A stretch of DNA of 64,000 nucleotides from Candidatus Saccharibacteria bacterium CG2_30_41_52 (GTDB lineage Bacteria; Patescibacteriota; Saccharimonadia; Saccharimonadales; Saccharimonadaceae), in contig MNZN01000001.1 of NCBI GenBank assembly GCA_001873625.1, forward strand, positions 62,001 through 126,000, written 5' to 3'. Positions 36,700 through 47,234 of this stretch are shown here, one piece after another (the first letter of the stretch is position 1; each line of letters begins with the position of its first letter). Below the pieces are notes generated by a model. That model was not told the origin of the DNA and searched no databases. It saw only the letters and a program-made list of their open reading frames with translations. The position numbers and the translations under genes are program-made.

Positions 36700-37920
36700 A
36701 TGAAAGCATTAAAACCCAAAAATCATCGAATCTTGACGCTAGTTATTGCGGTTGTCTTAGTAATAGCAGCAGGTGTTGGTATCTGGTGGTATGTAAACAT
36801 CAATAATCAATCTAAATCAGTTGAGGATACGAATAAATCAGCTGAGTCTAAAAAAGAAACTGAACCAGCCGAAACCAAACCTATAATACCGGTCATCCAT
36901 ATGGCTGCTATGGGCGACATGTTGGCGCACGATACGATTATTGCCAACGCCAAAGTAGGGGATAGTTATGATTTTGGTAAGTTCTTTGCTAATATCTTGC
37001 CTATTTATAAAAATGACAAAGTGGTGTTTTGTAACCAAGAAGGCCTAAGTTCGGGCGAACAGTATGGAATTAGCGGCTATCCTTCATTTAACGCGCCAAC
37101 AAAGCTTGCAGCTGATCTGCAATCTGGCGCAAAGTGTAACATTATAAATCTAGCCAATAATCATATGGGCGATAAGGGTGTTGCGGCTACGAACGCAACT
37201 TTGGACGTTTGGGCTGCATTAAAACCACTTGCTATCAGTGGCGCGAATAAGAGTTTTGCCGACCAAAACAAGGTTAGTTTTGGCGAAATGAATGGTATCA
37301 AGATTGGTTTTGTGGCATTTGCTGATTTTAATAACAATAACTCGACCCCTGGATATAGCGTTAATAACTATCACGACGAGACATTAGTTCATAATCTGGT
37401 TACTGCTGCGCGTGCTAGCGCCGATGTCGTTATAGTATCGATGCACTGGGGGGTAGAGGATTCAACTGTAGTCAGCGCTAATCAGCTATCCGAAGCCACT
37501 TTACTGAGTTCTTTAGGTGTTGATGTAATAATCGGTACTGGGCCTCATGTACTGCAAAAAGCCGAAATAATCAATCGAGCAGATAGTGGCAAGACACTTG
37601 TCTGGTATTCGCTAGGCAATATGTTGTCTTCACAATTGAACCTCAAAGAGTTAATCGGAGGTATCGCACGATTTGATATTACCAAGACCGCTGATAAAAA
37701 GGTCACGATTACCAATCCGACCTTTACGCCTACATATATGCATTATGAATGGACAGCCAGCGAAGCCGCCAATGGTAATCTGTTAGCACGCAAAAACGCT
37801 ATGATATATCCGTTAGCCGATGCAGCAGTTCCGCTATCTAAATCACTGTTAAATACAACCGTAGCCGATCAGAAACAATACATAATCGACACACTAGGCC
37901 CTAAGGTTACAGTAAAGTAA
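36700..37920 (+). CDS. CapA-family (poly-gamma-glutamate biosynthesis-like) protein
   Basis: MAAMGDMLAHDTI, NLANNHMGDKG, VIVSMHWGVE, IIGTGPHVLQKAE. Confidence 0.85.
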   Translation: MKALKPKNHRILTLVIAVVLVIAAGVGIWWYVNINNQSKSVEDTNKSAESKKETEPAETKPIIPVIHMAAMGDMLAHDTIIANAKVGDSYDFGKFFANILPIYKNDKVVFCNQEGLSSGEQYGISGYPSFNAPTKLAADLQSGAKCNIINLANNHMGDKGVAATNATLDVWAALKPLAISGANKSFADQNKVSFGEMNGIKIGFVAFADFNNNNSTPGYSVNNYHDETLVHNLVTAARASADVVIVSMHWGVEDSTVVSANQLSEATLLSSLGVDVIIGTGPHVLQKAEIINRADSGKTLVWYSLGNMLSSQLNLKELIGGIARFDITKTADKKVTITNPTFTPTYMHYEWTASEAANGNLLARKNAMIYPLADAAVPLSKSLLNTTVADQKQYIIDTLGPKVTVK

Positions 37921-38070
37921 GTGCTATTGGAAGGTAGCTATTGGAGTATGGCAAAGTTTTAGCTAATGGCTATTGGAATATGGAATATGACAAGTTGAAT
38001 TAGTGTCATTAGCCAACTTCTAGTAGCTAATAGCCAGCACTGTCAAATTCCAATAGCTATATTCCAATAG

Positions 38071-38946
38071 CTAAATAGCGCCATTCTGTCGTAAAGTTGC
38101 ATCAGCCTTGACTAGATACGTCCAGGCATCATCAAGGGTTAAGCCACTGTCATGCAATGCGGTTGCTAAATCAACGCCTACATAGCGGAAGTGCCATGAT
38201 TCATACTGATAACCGGTAATTAATTCTTTGCCACTGGGATAACGAAGGGTAAATCCGTATTTATACGCGTTATTAACTAACCACATCCCATCACCAGTTT
38301 GGGCGAAGCAATTGTCTAGATAACAGTTGCGTGCAATTGTACTAAGGTCAACAGCAAGCCCTGTCTGGTGCTCGCTTTGTCCAGGCCTTGCAATGGCTTG
38401 GTTAGCAGCAGGATCGCCCACAGAGGCTGCTAGGCTGTCAAAATAGACCTTTTGTAGCACAGCTGACCTGTATCCACTACCAATCATCAACTGATAGCCG
38501 GCGTTTGAAGCAGCGCTAAACAGATTTATCAAGGGTTTTTCGATAATTGATCTAACGGATCGTTCGGCATCGCTTTTGTCGGTTCTGGTCGCAACATCTG
38601 GAATTTTTAGGTCTGACGGGGCGTAATCGACTGAAATGGCGTGAGTTTTGCTGACTAGTGCCCACGTACTGTTGTCTGTCGAATAATCTTCGACGATTGC
38701 TCGAATAGTCTTTGCGCCTGGAAGGGTAATATAGACCGGCTCTTTACGTTTAGCTTCGCGGGCTGATTCGGCTGATTTGACGGCGATTTGACGAGAAATT
38801 GTTGCAATTTGATCGTTATAATTTGAATCTTGATCAGATATATACAAATAACCTGCATACGAAACGACGCCAATTACTAAAAAAGCTACAAAAATTGTTG
38901 TAATTTTTGGGAATAGCCCGTTTTGATGGGATTTAGCTGTTTGCAT
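38071..38946 (-). CDS. VanY-like D-alanyl-D-alanine carboxypeptidase
   Basis: SGYRSAVLQKVYF, RPGQSEHQTGLAVDLST, YESWHFRYVG. Confidence 0.9.
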   Translation of the reverse strand: MQTAKSHQNGLFPKITTIFVAFLVIGVVSYAGYLYISDQDSNYNDQIATISRQIAVKSAESAREAKRKEPVYITLPGAKTIRAIVEDYSTDNSTWALVSKTHAISVDYAPSDLKIPDVATRTDKSDAERSVRSIIEKPLINLFSAASNAGYQLMIGSGYRSAVLQKVYFDSLAASVGDPAANQAIARPGQSEHQTGLAVDLSTIARNCYLDNCFAQTGDGMWLVNNAYKYGFTLRYPSGKELITGYQYESWHFRYVGVDLATALHDSGLTLDDAWTYLVKADATLRQNGAI

Positions 38947-39044
38947 TACTATCCTTATACTACCATATTCGTTTGATGTATATTATTGACGTATAACAGA
39001 TAGTGTGCTAGAGTTAGATGGTAACTTATAAGAAAATAATAAAC

Positions 39045-39111
39045 AATTCTTGGTGAATTGGTAGGTCTATATCTTTAGAAACCACCTCCCACCAAGAATT
39101 TTAAGTGGGAG
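39045..39111 (+). promoter_or_regulatory. Bistable rplC leader
   Basis: AATTCTTGGTG/CACCAAGAATT overlaps alternative CTCCCAC/GTGGGAG. Confidence 0.6.
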
Positions 39112-39122
39112 CATGAAGGCAA

Positions 39123-39737
39123 ATGAAAGCACTTCTCGGTACCAAAATTGGTATGACCCAAATCATTAGCGAAGATGGCGTTGCAGTTCCTGTAACGTTA
39201 ATTCAAGCTGGCCCCGTGACTGTGACTCAGGTTAAGACTGTCGAAACCGACGGTTACACTGCAGTACAGGTGGCATATGGTGAGGGTAAGAACCTGAGCA
39301 AGGCCGTGGCTGGACACACAAAAACAGCCGGAAGTAACCCGAAACATATTCGGGAAATTCGTGTAAGCAAACTACCAGAAGGCCTCTCGGTAGGTAGCAC
39401 GATTGACGTAACAACCTTTTCACTTGGTGACATCGTAGATGCCACAGGCACAAGTAAGGGTAAAGGTTTTGCCGGTACGGTAAAACGTCACAACTTTAAC
39501 ACCAGTAAACACACCCACGGCGGCAAAGGCGATATTCGCAAGCCGGGCTCAATTGGATCAATGTATCCACAAAAAGTATTCAAGGGTAAGCGAATGTCAG
39601 GACGCATGGGTCATGATCGTGTAACGGTCAAGAACCTTGTTGTAGCCTACATCGACCAAGAGAACAATTTGATTGGTCTACGTGGCGCTGTACCAGGCCC
39701 TAAAAAAGGTCTGATTATCATCGGAGGAAAAGCGTAA
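39123..39737 (+). CDS. rplC: 50S ribosomal protein L3
   Basis: MKALLGTKIGMTQI, THGGKGDIRKPGSIGSMYPQKVFKGKRMSGRMG. Confidence 0.98.
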   Translation: MKALLGTKIGMTQIISEDGVAVPVTLIQAGPVTVTQVKTVETDGYTAVQVAYGEGKNLSKAVAGHTKTAGSNPKHIREIRVSKLPEGLSVGSTIDVTTFSLGDIVDATGTSKGKGFAGTVKRHNFNTSKHTHGGKGDIRKPGSIGSMYPQKVFKGKRMSGRMGHDRVTVKNLVVAYIDQENNLIGLRGAVPGPKKGLIIIGGKA

Positions 39738-40354
39738 TGTCTGAAATTACTAAAACAGCTACAAAGACAGCTTTACCTAAAGAGATATTTGCAGTTGAAG
39801 TTAAAAATCACGAGCTTTTGAAATTAGCTTATGATAGCTATCTTGCAAACTCACGCACTGCTAGTGCAACCACTCTCCAACGCGGCGAAGTTCGCGGTGG
39901 TGGTAAAAAACCTTGGAAACAAAAAGGAACTGGACGTGCTCGTTTCGGTTCATCTCGTAACCCAATTTGGCGCGGTGGCGGTGTCGTATTCGGTCCACGT
40001 GGTAATGAAAATTACACAAAGACTATTACTACTACCAGCAAACGCGTAGCTTTGCGACAAGCTTTGTCGTTAGCAAACAAGGCTGGTAAGATCGTTGTTC
40101 TTGATTTCAAGACAACAGGTAAAACTGCTGAAACCGTTAAGCTCTTGGCTGATAACAAACTAGACCGTAAGGTTCTATTAGTCGTCGATGAGAAAACACC
40201 TGAAATTTTGCGCTCAACTAACAACGTCCAACGATTATTGTTAACTCGTGCTAATTACCTAAGTGTCTATCACATCCTAAATGCTGATAAAATTGTTATT
40301 ACGCCTGCTGCGCTTGCTGTTGTAACAAGCTGGTTAACAAAGGAGGATAAATAA
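39737..40354 (+). CDS. rplD: 50S ribosomal protein L4
   Basis: GGGKKPWKQKGTGRARFGSSRNPIWRGGGVVFGP. Confidence 0.98.
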   Translation: MSEITKTATKTALPKEIFAVEVKNHELLKLAYDSYLANSRTASATTLQRGEVRGGGKKPWKQKGTGRARFGSSRNPIWRGGGVVFGPRGNENYTKTITTTSKRVALRQALSLANKAGKIVVLDFKTTGKTAETVKLLADNKLDRKVLLVVDEKTPEILRSTNNVQRLLLTRANYLSVYHILNADKIVITPAALAVVTSWLTKEDK

Positions 40355-40355
40355 T

Positions 40356-40700
40356 ATGACAATTCATATTAGCGTATTCCCACGTACGACTGAAAAAGCC
40401 TACGGCCAGTCAAAAAATAACGTTTATGTATTTGACGCTCCGGTAACTGCAAATAAACAAGAGATTGTTGCAGCTATCGAAGCCCAATACGGCGTAAAGA
40501 CTACAGGTATTAAAACTTTAGTCCAAACCGGAAAAGCTATTCGTTTTTCAAAAGGTAAACGAGCTCAACCTGGTATAACCAACCACAAAGATTCTAAAAA
40601 AGCATACGTAACTCTAGCTGAGGGCAACAAAATCAATGTATTTGATGAAGTAGCCGCAGCAGAGACAAATGCTAAAGCCGAAAAGAAGGAGAAGAAGTAA
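40356..40700 (+). CDS. rplW: 50S ribosomal protein L23
   Basis: TEKAYGQSKNNVYVFDAPVTANKQEI; position in S10/spc cluster. Confidence 0.96.
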   Translation: MTIHISVFPRTTEKAYGQSKNNVYVFDAPVTANKQEIVAAIEAQYGVKTTGIKTLVQTGKAIRFSKGKRAQPGITNHKDSKKAYVTLAEGNKINVFDEVAAAETNAKAEKKEKK

Positions 40701-41539
40701 TGCCAATTAAGCTTTACAACCCAACTACTCCAGCCCGACGTGGTATGACTACTCAAGACCTTAGTGAGATTACAACTCGTAAACCACTAAAAAGTCTTGT
40801 TAAAAGCAAGAAACAAAATGCTGGTCGTAACAATACTGGACGTATCACCGTACGACACCGTGGTGGTGGCGTTAAACGTCATTACCGTCTAGTTGACCAC
40901 AAACTAGCTGCAGGTTTAACTGTAACTATTCAAGAAATCGAATATGATCCAAACCGTAGCGCCCGAGTTGCTCGTGTATTAGACCAAAATGGCCTATATC
41001 ACTACATCTTGGCTGATACGTCTATGGAAAAGGGCAAAGTTATTGTAAGTGGTGCTGACGCTCCAGTCGAGTCAAGCAACCGTTTGCCACTAGCTAACAT
41101 CCCAGTTGGTACCCAAATTTATGCAATCGAAATCCATCCAGGTAAAGGCGCCCAATTGGTTCGCTCAGCTGGCGTAACTGCTCAGTTGATGGCTAAAGAA
41201 GGTGAATACGCTCAGGTACGTTTACCGTCAGGTGAAGTTCGCCGTTTCCGCATGGAAGCAACCGCAGCGATTGGTATGGTCGGCAACGTCCAACACCAAA
41301 ACGTCAAGATTGGTTCTGCCGGACGCAACCGCCGCAAATCTATTCGTCCAGGTGTTCGTGGTATTGCTATGAACGCTTGTGATCACCCACACGGTGGTGG
41401 TGACGGTGGACGACACGGTATTGGTGGATCACCACGTACTCCATGGGGTCAATTGACTCTTGGATATCGTACTCGTCGCCGTAAGGATGTCAGTAAGATG
41501 ATCATTAAGAGTCGCCATGACGCGAAGAGGAAGAAATAA
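40700..41539 (+). CDS. rplB: 50S ribosomal protein L2
   Basis: [35 protein letters not shown]. Confidence 0.99.
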   Translation: MPIKLYNPTTPARRGMTTQDLSEITTRKPLKSLVKSKKQNAGRNNTGRITVRHRGGGVKRHYRLVDHKLAAGLTVTIQEIEYDPNRSARVARVLDQNGLYHYILADTSMEKGKVIVSGADAPVESSNRLPLANIPVGTQIYAIEIHPGKGAQLVRSAGVTAQLMAKEGEYAQVRLPSGEVRRFRMEATAAIGMVGNVQHQNVKIGSAGRNRRKSIRPGVRGIAMNACDHPHGGGDGGRHGIGGSPRTPWGQLTLGYRTRRRKDVSKMIIKSRHDAKRKK

Positions 41540-41541
41540 CT

Positions 41542-41808
41542 ATGAGTCGCTCACTTAAAAAAGGACCATTCGTTGATTTCAAGCTTGCCAAGAAAGTGGC
41601 GGCGCTTGGACCAGACGATCGTACTATTATCAAGACATGGGCACGCGCTAGTACTATAAGTCCAGAAATGGTCGGCCGTACTATCGCTGTTCATAATGGA
41701 AAAATGCACATCCCTGTATTACTAACGGAAAATATGGTTGGACACAAACTCGGTGAGTTTAGCCCAACACGTAAGTTCCGTAAGCATGGTGGAAAGGATA
41801 ATAAATAA
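41542..41808 (+). CDS. rpsS: 30S ribosomal protein S19
   Basis: [19 protein letters not shown]. Confidence 0.98.
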   Translation: MSRSLKKGPFVDFKLAKKVAALGPDDRTIIKTWARASTISPEMVGRTIAVHNGKMHIPVLLTENMVGHKLGEFSPTRKFRKHGGKDNK

Positions 41809-42206
41809 TGTCTGATTCATTAATTGTCCGTGCATATATCAAAGGTGTTGATCAAGCACCTCGCAAGGTTGCGCTTGTAGCAAGCCTAATCCGTGCCCGC
41901 AGCGTTGCTGATGCATTGGTTATCTTGACGCACGTTCCAAAGCGAGCAGCTAAACCCGTAATCGATGCAATCGAGAGCGCCAAAGCAAATGCTATCAACA
42001 ATCACGGCTTAGATGGTAAAACACTATTAATTTCTACTATTTCTGTCACAACTGGTGTCCGAATCAAACGATTCAAGCCAGCTAGCCGCGGTCGCGCATT
42101 ACCATTCGAGAAGAAAACCTCAAATATCCTAGTTGAATTAACTGGTGATGTTAAGCCAAAGAAGAAACCAGTGGCTAAAACCGCTGAGACAAAGGAGAGC
42201 AAGTAA
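41808..42206 (+). CDS. rplV: 50S ribosomal protein L22
   Basis: Sequence and position. Confidence 0.96.
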   Translation: MSDSLIVRAYIKGVDQAPRKVALVASLIRARSVADALVILTHVPKRAAKPVIDAIESAKANAINNHGLDGKTLLISTISVTTGVRIKRFKPASRGRALPFEKKTSNILVELTGDVKPKKKPVAKTAETKESK

Positions 42207-42835
42207 TGGGACAAAAAGTAAACCCAATTAGCTTCCGTCTTCAAGTTCACAAGAACTGGGATTCACGATGGTTTGCAAACAAACGAGATTTTGCAAAATG
42301 GCTAGCCGAAGATATTCACATTCGCGAAATCATCGAAAAGCGATTTGAAAGTCGTCCAACAATCAATCGTATCGAGATTGAACGTTCAGCAAACCTAATT
42401 ACTATTACTATTCATACTGCCAAAGCTGGTGTTGTGATTGGTCGTGGAGGTGCTGGTGTAACTGAACTGAAAGCTATGATTGAAAAAGTCGCAAGTCTAC
42501 CAACTCGATTAAACATCGAAGAAGTAAAACGACCAGAACTAGCAGCTAAATTAGTTGCTGAAAACATCGCAAGACAGCTAGAAAGACGTGTAAACTTCCG
42601 CCGAGCTATCAAAATGACAGCACAAAACACAATGGCCGCTGGAGCAAAGGGTGTTCGTATCCAAGTTGCAGGACGATTGAATAATGCTGAAATGGCTCGA
42701 CGCGAAAAAGTAATCGAAGGATCAGTACCATTACATACATTACGTGCTGACATTGATTACTACGGAGCTCGTGCTATGACCCCCGCTGGCGTTATCGGCG
42801 TAAAAGTATGGATTTACAAAGGCGAAAGGGCATAG
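42206..42835 (+). CDS. rpsC: 30S ribosomal protein S3
   Basis: MGQKVNPISFRL, VIGRGGAGVTELK. Confidence 0.98.
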   Translation: MGQKVNPISFRLQVHKNWDSRWFANKRDFAKWLAEDIHIREIIEKRFESRPTINRIEIERSANLITITIHTAKAGVVIGRGGAGVTELKAMIEKVASLPTRLNIEEVKRPELAAKLVAENIARQLERRVNFRRAIKMTAQNTMAAGAKGVRIQVAGRLNNAEMARREKVIEGSVPLHTLRADIDYYGARAMTPAGVIGVKVWIYKGERA

Positions 42836-42838
42836 ATT

Positions 42839-43252
42839 ATGTTATTACCAAAGAAAACTAAATACCGAAAAGTTCGCAAAGGCAAAAACAACGGAATTGC
42901 ATCACGCGGTCAGTACGTTGCTTTTGGTGACTACGGTCTACAATCACAAGAAAACGAACGAATTACCGGTCGTCAGATCGAGGCGGCTCGCCAAGCAATG
43001 ACTCACCATATCGACCGTACTGGAAAAATCTGGATCCGCATCTTCCCACACATTCCTGTTACGCGTAAGCCATTGGATGTTAAAATGGGCAGCGGCAAAG
43101 GAAACCCAGAATTTTTTGTCGCAAAAGTAAAAGCAGGAACAATTTTGTTTGAAATGAAGGGTGTTAATGAATCTGTTGCACGCGAAGCAATGCGTCTAGC
43201 AGGTCATAAACTCCCCGTCATGACTAAATTTGTTATAAGGGAGCAGATCTAA
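42839..43252 (+). CDS. rplP: 50S ribosomal protein L16
   Basis: [19 protein letters not shown]. Confidence 0.98.
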   Translation: MLLPKKTKYRKVRKGKNNGIASRGQYVAFGDYGLQSQENERITGRQIEAARQAMTHHIDRTGKIWIRIFPHIPVTRKPLDVKMGSGKGNPEFFVAKVKAGTILFEMKGVNESVAREAMRLAGHKLPVMTKFVIREQI

Positions 43253-43488
43253 TGGCTACTATGAAAAAAACAACTAAGGTCGCTAAAGTAGCAACCGAAG
43301 TTATGTCAGCAGATCAGCTTAGTACGAACCTTACAACAAAGGTATCTGAATATATTGCAGCAAAACGCGGACACAAGCTTGGTGAATTAACCAATCCTCG
43401 TGTTATCAGAAATATACGTAAAGAAATAGCTCGCCTTCACACTGCCATCCGAGCAGCTGAGATTGCAAGCGCAAAGGAGAGTAAATAA
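43252..43488 (+). CDS. rpmC: 50S ribosomal protein L29
   Basis: RVIRNIRKEIARLHT; position. Confidence 0.9.
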   Translation: MATMKKTTKVAKVATEVMSADQLSTNLTTKVSEYIAAKRGHKLGELTNPRVIRNIRKEIARLHTAIRAAEIASAKESK

Positions 43489-43489
43489 T

Positions 43490-43774
43490 ATGGCCAAGAC
43501 ATTGACCGGTATCGTTACGTCGGACGTAGCGGATAAAACTATCACCGTCACTGTTACTAGTCGTGAAACGCATCCTATTTATGGTAAGCAGTACACTGTA
43601 AACCGCAAGTACGCCGCACACGATGAAGCTAACATGGCAAAAATTGGTGACAAAGTTACCATTTCAGAATGCCGACCCATTTCAAAACGCAAAACCTTCA
43701 CACTTGACGCAATTGTCGAGAAGTCACGCGGCTCAATCGAGCTTAAAGATGAAGTGTTGGCGGTAGAGGCTTAA
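43490..43774 (+). CDS. rpsQ: 30S ribosomal protein S17
   Basis: [19 protein letters not shown] at 43490. Confidence 0.95.
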   Translation: MAKTLTGIVTSDVADKTITVTVTSRETHPIYGKQYTVNRKYAAHDEANMAKIGDKVTISECRPISKRKTFTLDAIVEKSRGSIELKDEVLAVEA

Positions 43775-43776
43775 TT

Positions 43777-44145
43777 ATGATACAACAAGAATCCCGTCTA
43801 AAAGTCTGCGATAACTCTGGAGCCAAAGAAATTCTTTGTATCCGAGTTCTTGGTGGTACTAAAAAACGTTACGCACGCGTTGGTGATATGATTGTCGCTA
43901 CTGTTAAAGTTGCTTCAACAACTGGTGTTGTCAAACGCAAATCAGTTGTTAAAGCTATTGTTGTACGTACTCGTGACCAAATCCAACGCAAAGATGGCTC
44001 AACTATTGTCTTTGATGACAATGCTGCAGTTATCGTTGCTGATGACAAAACCCTAAAAGGTACACGCGTCTTTGGACCCGTACCTCGCGAACTACGTGAC
44101 CTTGGTTTTGCCAAGATCATCAGCTTAGCACCGGAGGTACTATAA
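43777..44145 (+). CDS. rplN: 50S ribosomal protein L14
   Basis: [27 protein letters not shown]. Confidence 0.98.
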   Translation: MIQQESRLKVCDNSGAKEILCIRVLGGTKKRYARVGDMIVATVKVASTTGVVKRKSVVKAIVVRTRDQIQRKDGSTIVFDDNAAVIVADDKTLKGTRVFGPVPRELRDLGFAKIISLAPEVL

Positions 44146-44146
44146 T

Positions 44147-44476
44147 ATGGCAACTATCAAACGAATTATCAAAGGTGACACTGTAAAGATTATCAGCGGT
44201 GCAAATAAAGGCGTAACTGGTAAAGTTCTACAAGTGTTAGCAAAGAAAAAAGCGATTCTAGTTGAAGGTGTTGGCAGCATTCACCGCCATCTCAAACCAT
44301 CTCAGCAAAACCCACGTGGTGGCAGTAAAGACATTCATGTCGCTACCAGCCTACACAAGGTTGCGCTAGTAGTTGACGAAAAATCAGCTAAAACTAGTCG
44401 AGTTGGTCTAATTAAAAATGCTGACGGTGGAACTACACGAGTTGCCCGACAGATTAAAAATAAGGAGATAAAGTAA
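44147..44476 (+). CDS. rplX: 50S ribosomal protein L24
   Basis: IKGDTVKIISGANKGVTGKVL. Confidence 0.95.
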   Translation: MATIKRIIKGDTVKIISGANKGVTGKVLQVLAKKKAILVEGVGSIHRHLKPSQQNPRGGSKDIHVATSLHKVALVVDEKSAKTSRVGLIKNADGGTTRVARQIKNKEIK

Positions 44477-45066
44477 TGGTTAAAACTGCTTCAACGCTAA
44501 CACCCGCTACTCCTCGCCTGAAAGCCTTGTACCAAAGTACAATCGTCAAGGAACTACAAGCCGAATTGAACTTGAAAAACGTTCATCAAGTACCAAAGTT
44601 TGAAAAAATTGTAGTAAGCGTAGGAATTGGCAAAAACAAAGACGACAAACGTTATTACGAAACTGTCAAAAACACACTTGTTAAGATTACAGGTCAAGCA
44701 CCAGTCGATCGTATGGCTAAAAAATCAATTGCAACCTTTAAAATTCGTGCAGGTTTGAACCGAATTGGTATCAACGTTACACTACGCGGTGCCAGAATGT
44801 ATGAATTTTTGGATCGCCTTGTCAACGTATCACTACCACGTGTTCGTGACTTTCACGGTGTAAATCCAAAGGCTTTTGACAAACAAGGTAACTACAATAT
44901 GGGTATTGTTGAACAATCTATCTTTCCAGAACTAACATTCGAAGAAACACAGATTTTACACGGACTACAAGTTACTTTCGTAATATCAGGCGGCAATTCA
45001 ACATATAGCCGTGCTTTACTTGAAAAATTTGGTATACCTTTCGAAAAAACTGGAGGCAAACGATAA
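44476..45066 (+). CDS. rplE: 50S ribosomal protein L5
   Basis: Sequence and position. Confidence 0.97.
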   Translation: MVKTASTLTPATPRLKALYQSTIVKELQAELNLKNVHQVPKFEKIVVSVGIGKNKDDKRYYETVKNTLVKITGQAPVDRMAKKSIATFKIRAGLNRIGINVTLRGARMYEFLDRLVNVSLPRVRDFHGVNPKAFDKQGNYNMGIVEQSIFPELTFEETQILHGLQVTFVISGGNSTYSRALLEKFGIPFEKTGGKR

Positions 45067-45335
45067 TGGCTAAGAAATCTTCAATAGCTCGCGATGAAAA
45101 ACGCAAGAAAATGATTGTTAAATATGCCGCAAAACGTGCCGAACTAAAGGAATTAGGTGATCAAGAGGGATTGGCAATGTTGCCACTTAACAGTTCTCCA
45201 ACTCGTTGGAAGAACCGCGATGTCCTTCATGGCCGTCCACGTGCCTTTATGCGCCGTTTTGGTCTAAACCGTATTAACTTCCGCGAAAAAGCCTCAAAAG
45301 GCGAAATTCCCGGCGTAACAAAGAGTAGTTGGTAG
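45066..45335 (+). CDS. rpsN: 30S ribosomal protein S14 (cysteine-free form)
   Basis: [29 protein letters not shown]. Confidence 0.97.
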   Translation: MAKKSSIARDEKRKKMIVKYAAKRAELKELGDQEGLAMLPLNSSPTRWKNRDVLHGRPRAFMRRFGLNRINFREKASKGEIPGVTKSSW

Positions 45336-45347
45336 GAAAGGAAATAT

Positions 45348-45749
45348 ATGTCTTTACAATCTACAGATCCAATCGCTGACCTACTAACTCGCATCCGTAA
45401 CGCAGTTATGGTTGGCAAAACTGAAATCCGCGTTCCTGCAAGTAAATTAAAACTTACTGTTGCTAAGGAACTTAAAAAAGCTAGCTACTTGGCTGATGTC
45501 AAAGTAGAAAGTGGCAAACCACGCGACACTATGGTTATCACAATCAACAAACCAGGCGAAAACGCAACAATTACCGAGATCATCCGACTATCTAAACCAG
45601 GACGACGCGTGTACGTAGGTGCAGCTGAAATCCCACGTGTTAAAAATGGTCGTGGAATGGTACTTGTTAGCACAAGTAAAGGTGTAATTTCAGGCCAAGC
45701 CGCTGTTAAAGCGCGACTAGGTGGTGAATTACTGCTTAAGGTCTATTAA
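45348..45749 (+). CDS. rpsH: 30S ribosomal protein S8
   Basis: DPIADLLTRIRNAVMVGK. Confidence 0.97.
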   Translation: MSLQSTDPIADLLTRIRNAVMVGKTEIRVPASKLKLTVAKELKKASYLADVKVESGKPRDTMVITINKPGENATITEIIRLSKPGRRVYVGAAEIPRVKNGRGMVLVSTSKGVISGQAAVKARLGGELLLKVY

Positions 45750-45764
45750 TAAAGGAGAATAATT

Positions 45765-46298
45765 ATGAGTCGAATCGGAAAACTACCAATTGACGTACCC
45801 GCAGGCGTGACAATCACGGTTGACTCAGATGTTGTTACCGTCAAAGGGCCAAAAGGCCAATTGACCGTACCTCACCTGAGCGATGTGACTGTTGCCCTAG
45901 AAGGCACACAAGCTATCGTTACTCGTAAGGACGATGAATTTATTGCAAAAGCACAACATGGTTTGCAACGAGCATTACTAAATAACGCTGTTATCGGTGT
46001 TACAAAAGGCTATGAAAAGAAGCTAGAAGTAAACGGTGTCGGTTATCGTGTAAACGGTGGCGGTCAAAAAATTGAAATGCTACTAGGATTTTCACACCCA
46101 GTTAATTATGAAGCACAAGCAGGCGTATCACTTGCTGTCGACAAGATGACCATTACGGTATCTGGTATCGACAAACAAGCTGTAGGTCAAACTGCTGCTG
46201 AAATTCGTTCAATCAAGAAACCTGAACCTTACAAAGGTAAGGGTATTAAATATGCTGACGAAGTATTACGCCACAAGGCTGGAAAGGCTGGTAAATAA
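45765..46298 (+). CDS. rplF: 50S ribosomal protein L6
   Basis: MSRIGKLPIDVPAGV. Confidence 0.97.
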   Translation: MSRIGKLPIDVPAGVTITVDSDVVTVKGPKGQLTVPHLSDVTVALEGTQAIVTRKDDEFIAKAQHGLQRALLNNAVIGVTKGYEKKLEVNGVGYRVNGGGQKIEMLLGFSHPVNYEAQAGVSLAVDKMTITVSGIDKQAVGQTAAEIRSIKKPEPYKGKGIKYADEVLRHKAGKAGK

Positions 46299-46299
46299 T

Positions 46300-46653
46300 A
46301 TGTCTAACCTTACTCAAAAACTAGTAAACCTTAAACTACGTAAAAATCGTATCCGTTCTAAGGTTTCTGGAACAGCTGAACGACCACGCTTAAGCGTATC
46401 AATCAGCAATAAACATGTTAGTGCTCAGATCATTGACGATGTAAAGCAAGTAACGCTAGCAGCTTCAACTACTGTTGGAACAAAGCAAACTGGTTCAATT
46501 ACTGAACAAGCTATTTTTATCGGTACAGATATTGCTAAAAAAGCTAAAAAAGCAAAAATTAACTCAGTAGTATTCGACCGCAATGGCCGACTATATGCTG
46601 GACGATTGAGTGCATTTGCAGAAGCTGCACGCAAGGAAGGTTTAGGATTCTAA
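46300..46653 (+). CDS. rplR: 50S ribosomal protein L18
   Basis: RPRLSVSISNKHVSAQIIDD; ATG at 46300. Confidence 0.95.
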   Translation: MSNLTQKLVNLKLRKNRIRSKVSGTAERPRLSVSISNKHVSAQIIDDVKQVTLAASTTVGTKQTGSITEQAIFIGTDIAKKAKKAKINSVVFDRNGRLYAGRLSAFAEAARKEGLGF

Positions 46654-46655
46654 TC

Positions 46656-47234
46656 ATGGCAGAAGCTATTACAAAGACTACAACTGACTCACGCGCACCA
46701 CGTCAAAATGGTAGTCGCCGCGAGCAAATGCCAGCCGAACCAAAACAATACGAAGAAGTAGTTATCAATATCGATCGCGTTTCTCGCGTCGTAAAAGGTG
46801 GTCGCCGCTTCCGCTTTAAAGCTTTAGTTGTTGTTGGTGATGGTAAGAACAAAGTTGGTATCGGTGTCGCTAAAGGTGCCGATGTTCAAGCAGCTATTGC
46901 AAAAGCAACAGAAGTAGCTAAAAAGCACATCGTTGTTATTGCAATCGACAAAACAACAATCCCTCACGATACAGAAGTCCGATTCACTGGTGCTCAAGTT
47001 ATGTTGAAGCCAGCAGCTCCGGGTACTGGTATTATTGCTGGTGGTGTAGTTCGATCTGTTATCGCTGTAACTGGTATTAAAAACCTATTGTCAAAATCAC
47101 TAGGATCAACAAACAAAGTAAACATTGCTTATGCAACTGTTGAAGCTTTGAAGAGCTTAGTTCCAAAAGACGAATGGTTGAATGCTTCAAAGAAAACTGC
47201 TAAAAAAGTAGTTGCAACTGAGGAGACAAAATAA
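46656..47234 (+). CDS. rpsE: 30S ribosomal protein S5
   Basis: VVKGGRRFRFKALVVVGDGKNKVG. Confidence 0.97.
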   Translation: MAEAITKTTTDSRAPRQNGSRREQMPAEPKQYEEVVINIDRVSRVVKGGRRFRFKALVVVGDGKNKVGIGVAKGADVQAAIAKATEVAKKHIVVIAIDKTTIPHDTEVRFTGAQVMLKPAAPGTGIIAGGVVRSVIAVTGIKNLLSKSLGSTNKVNIAYATVEALKSLVPKDEWLNASKKTAKKVVATEETK

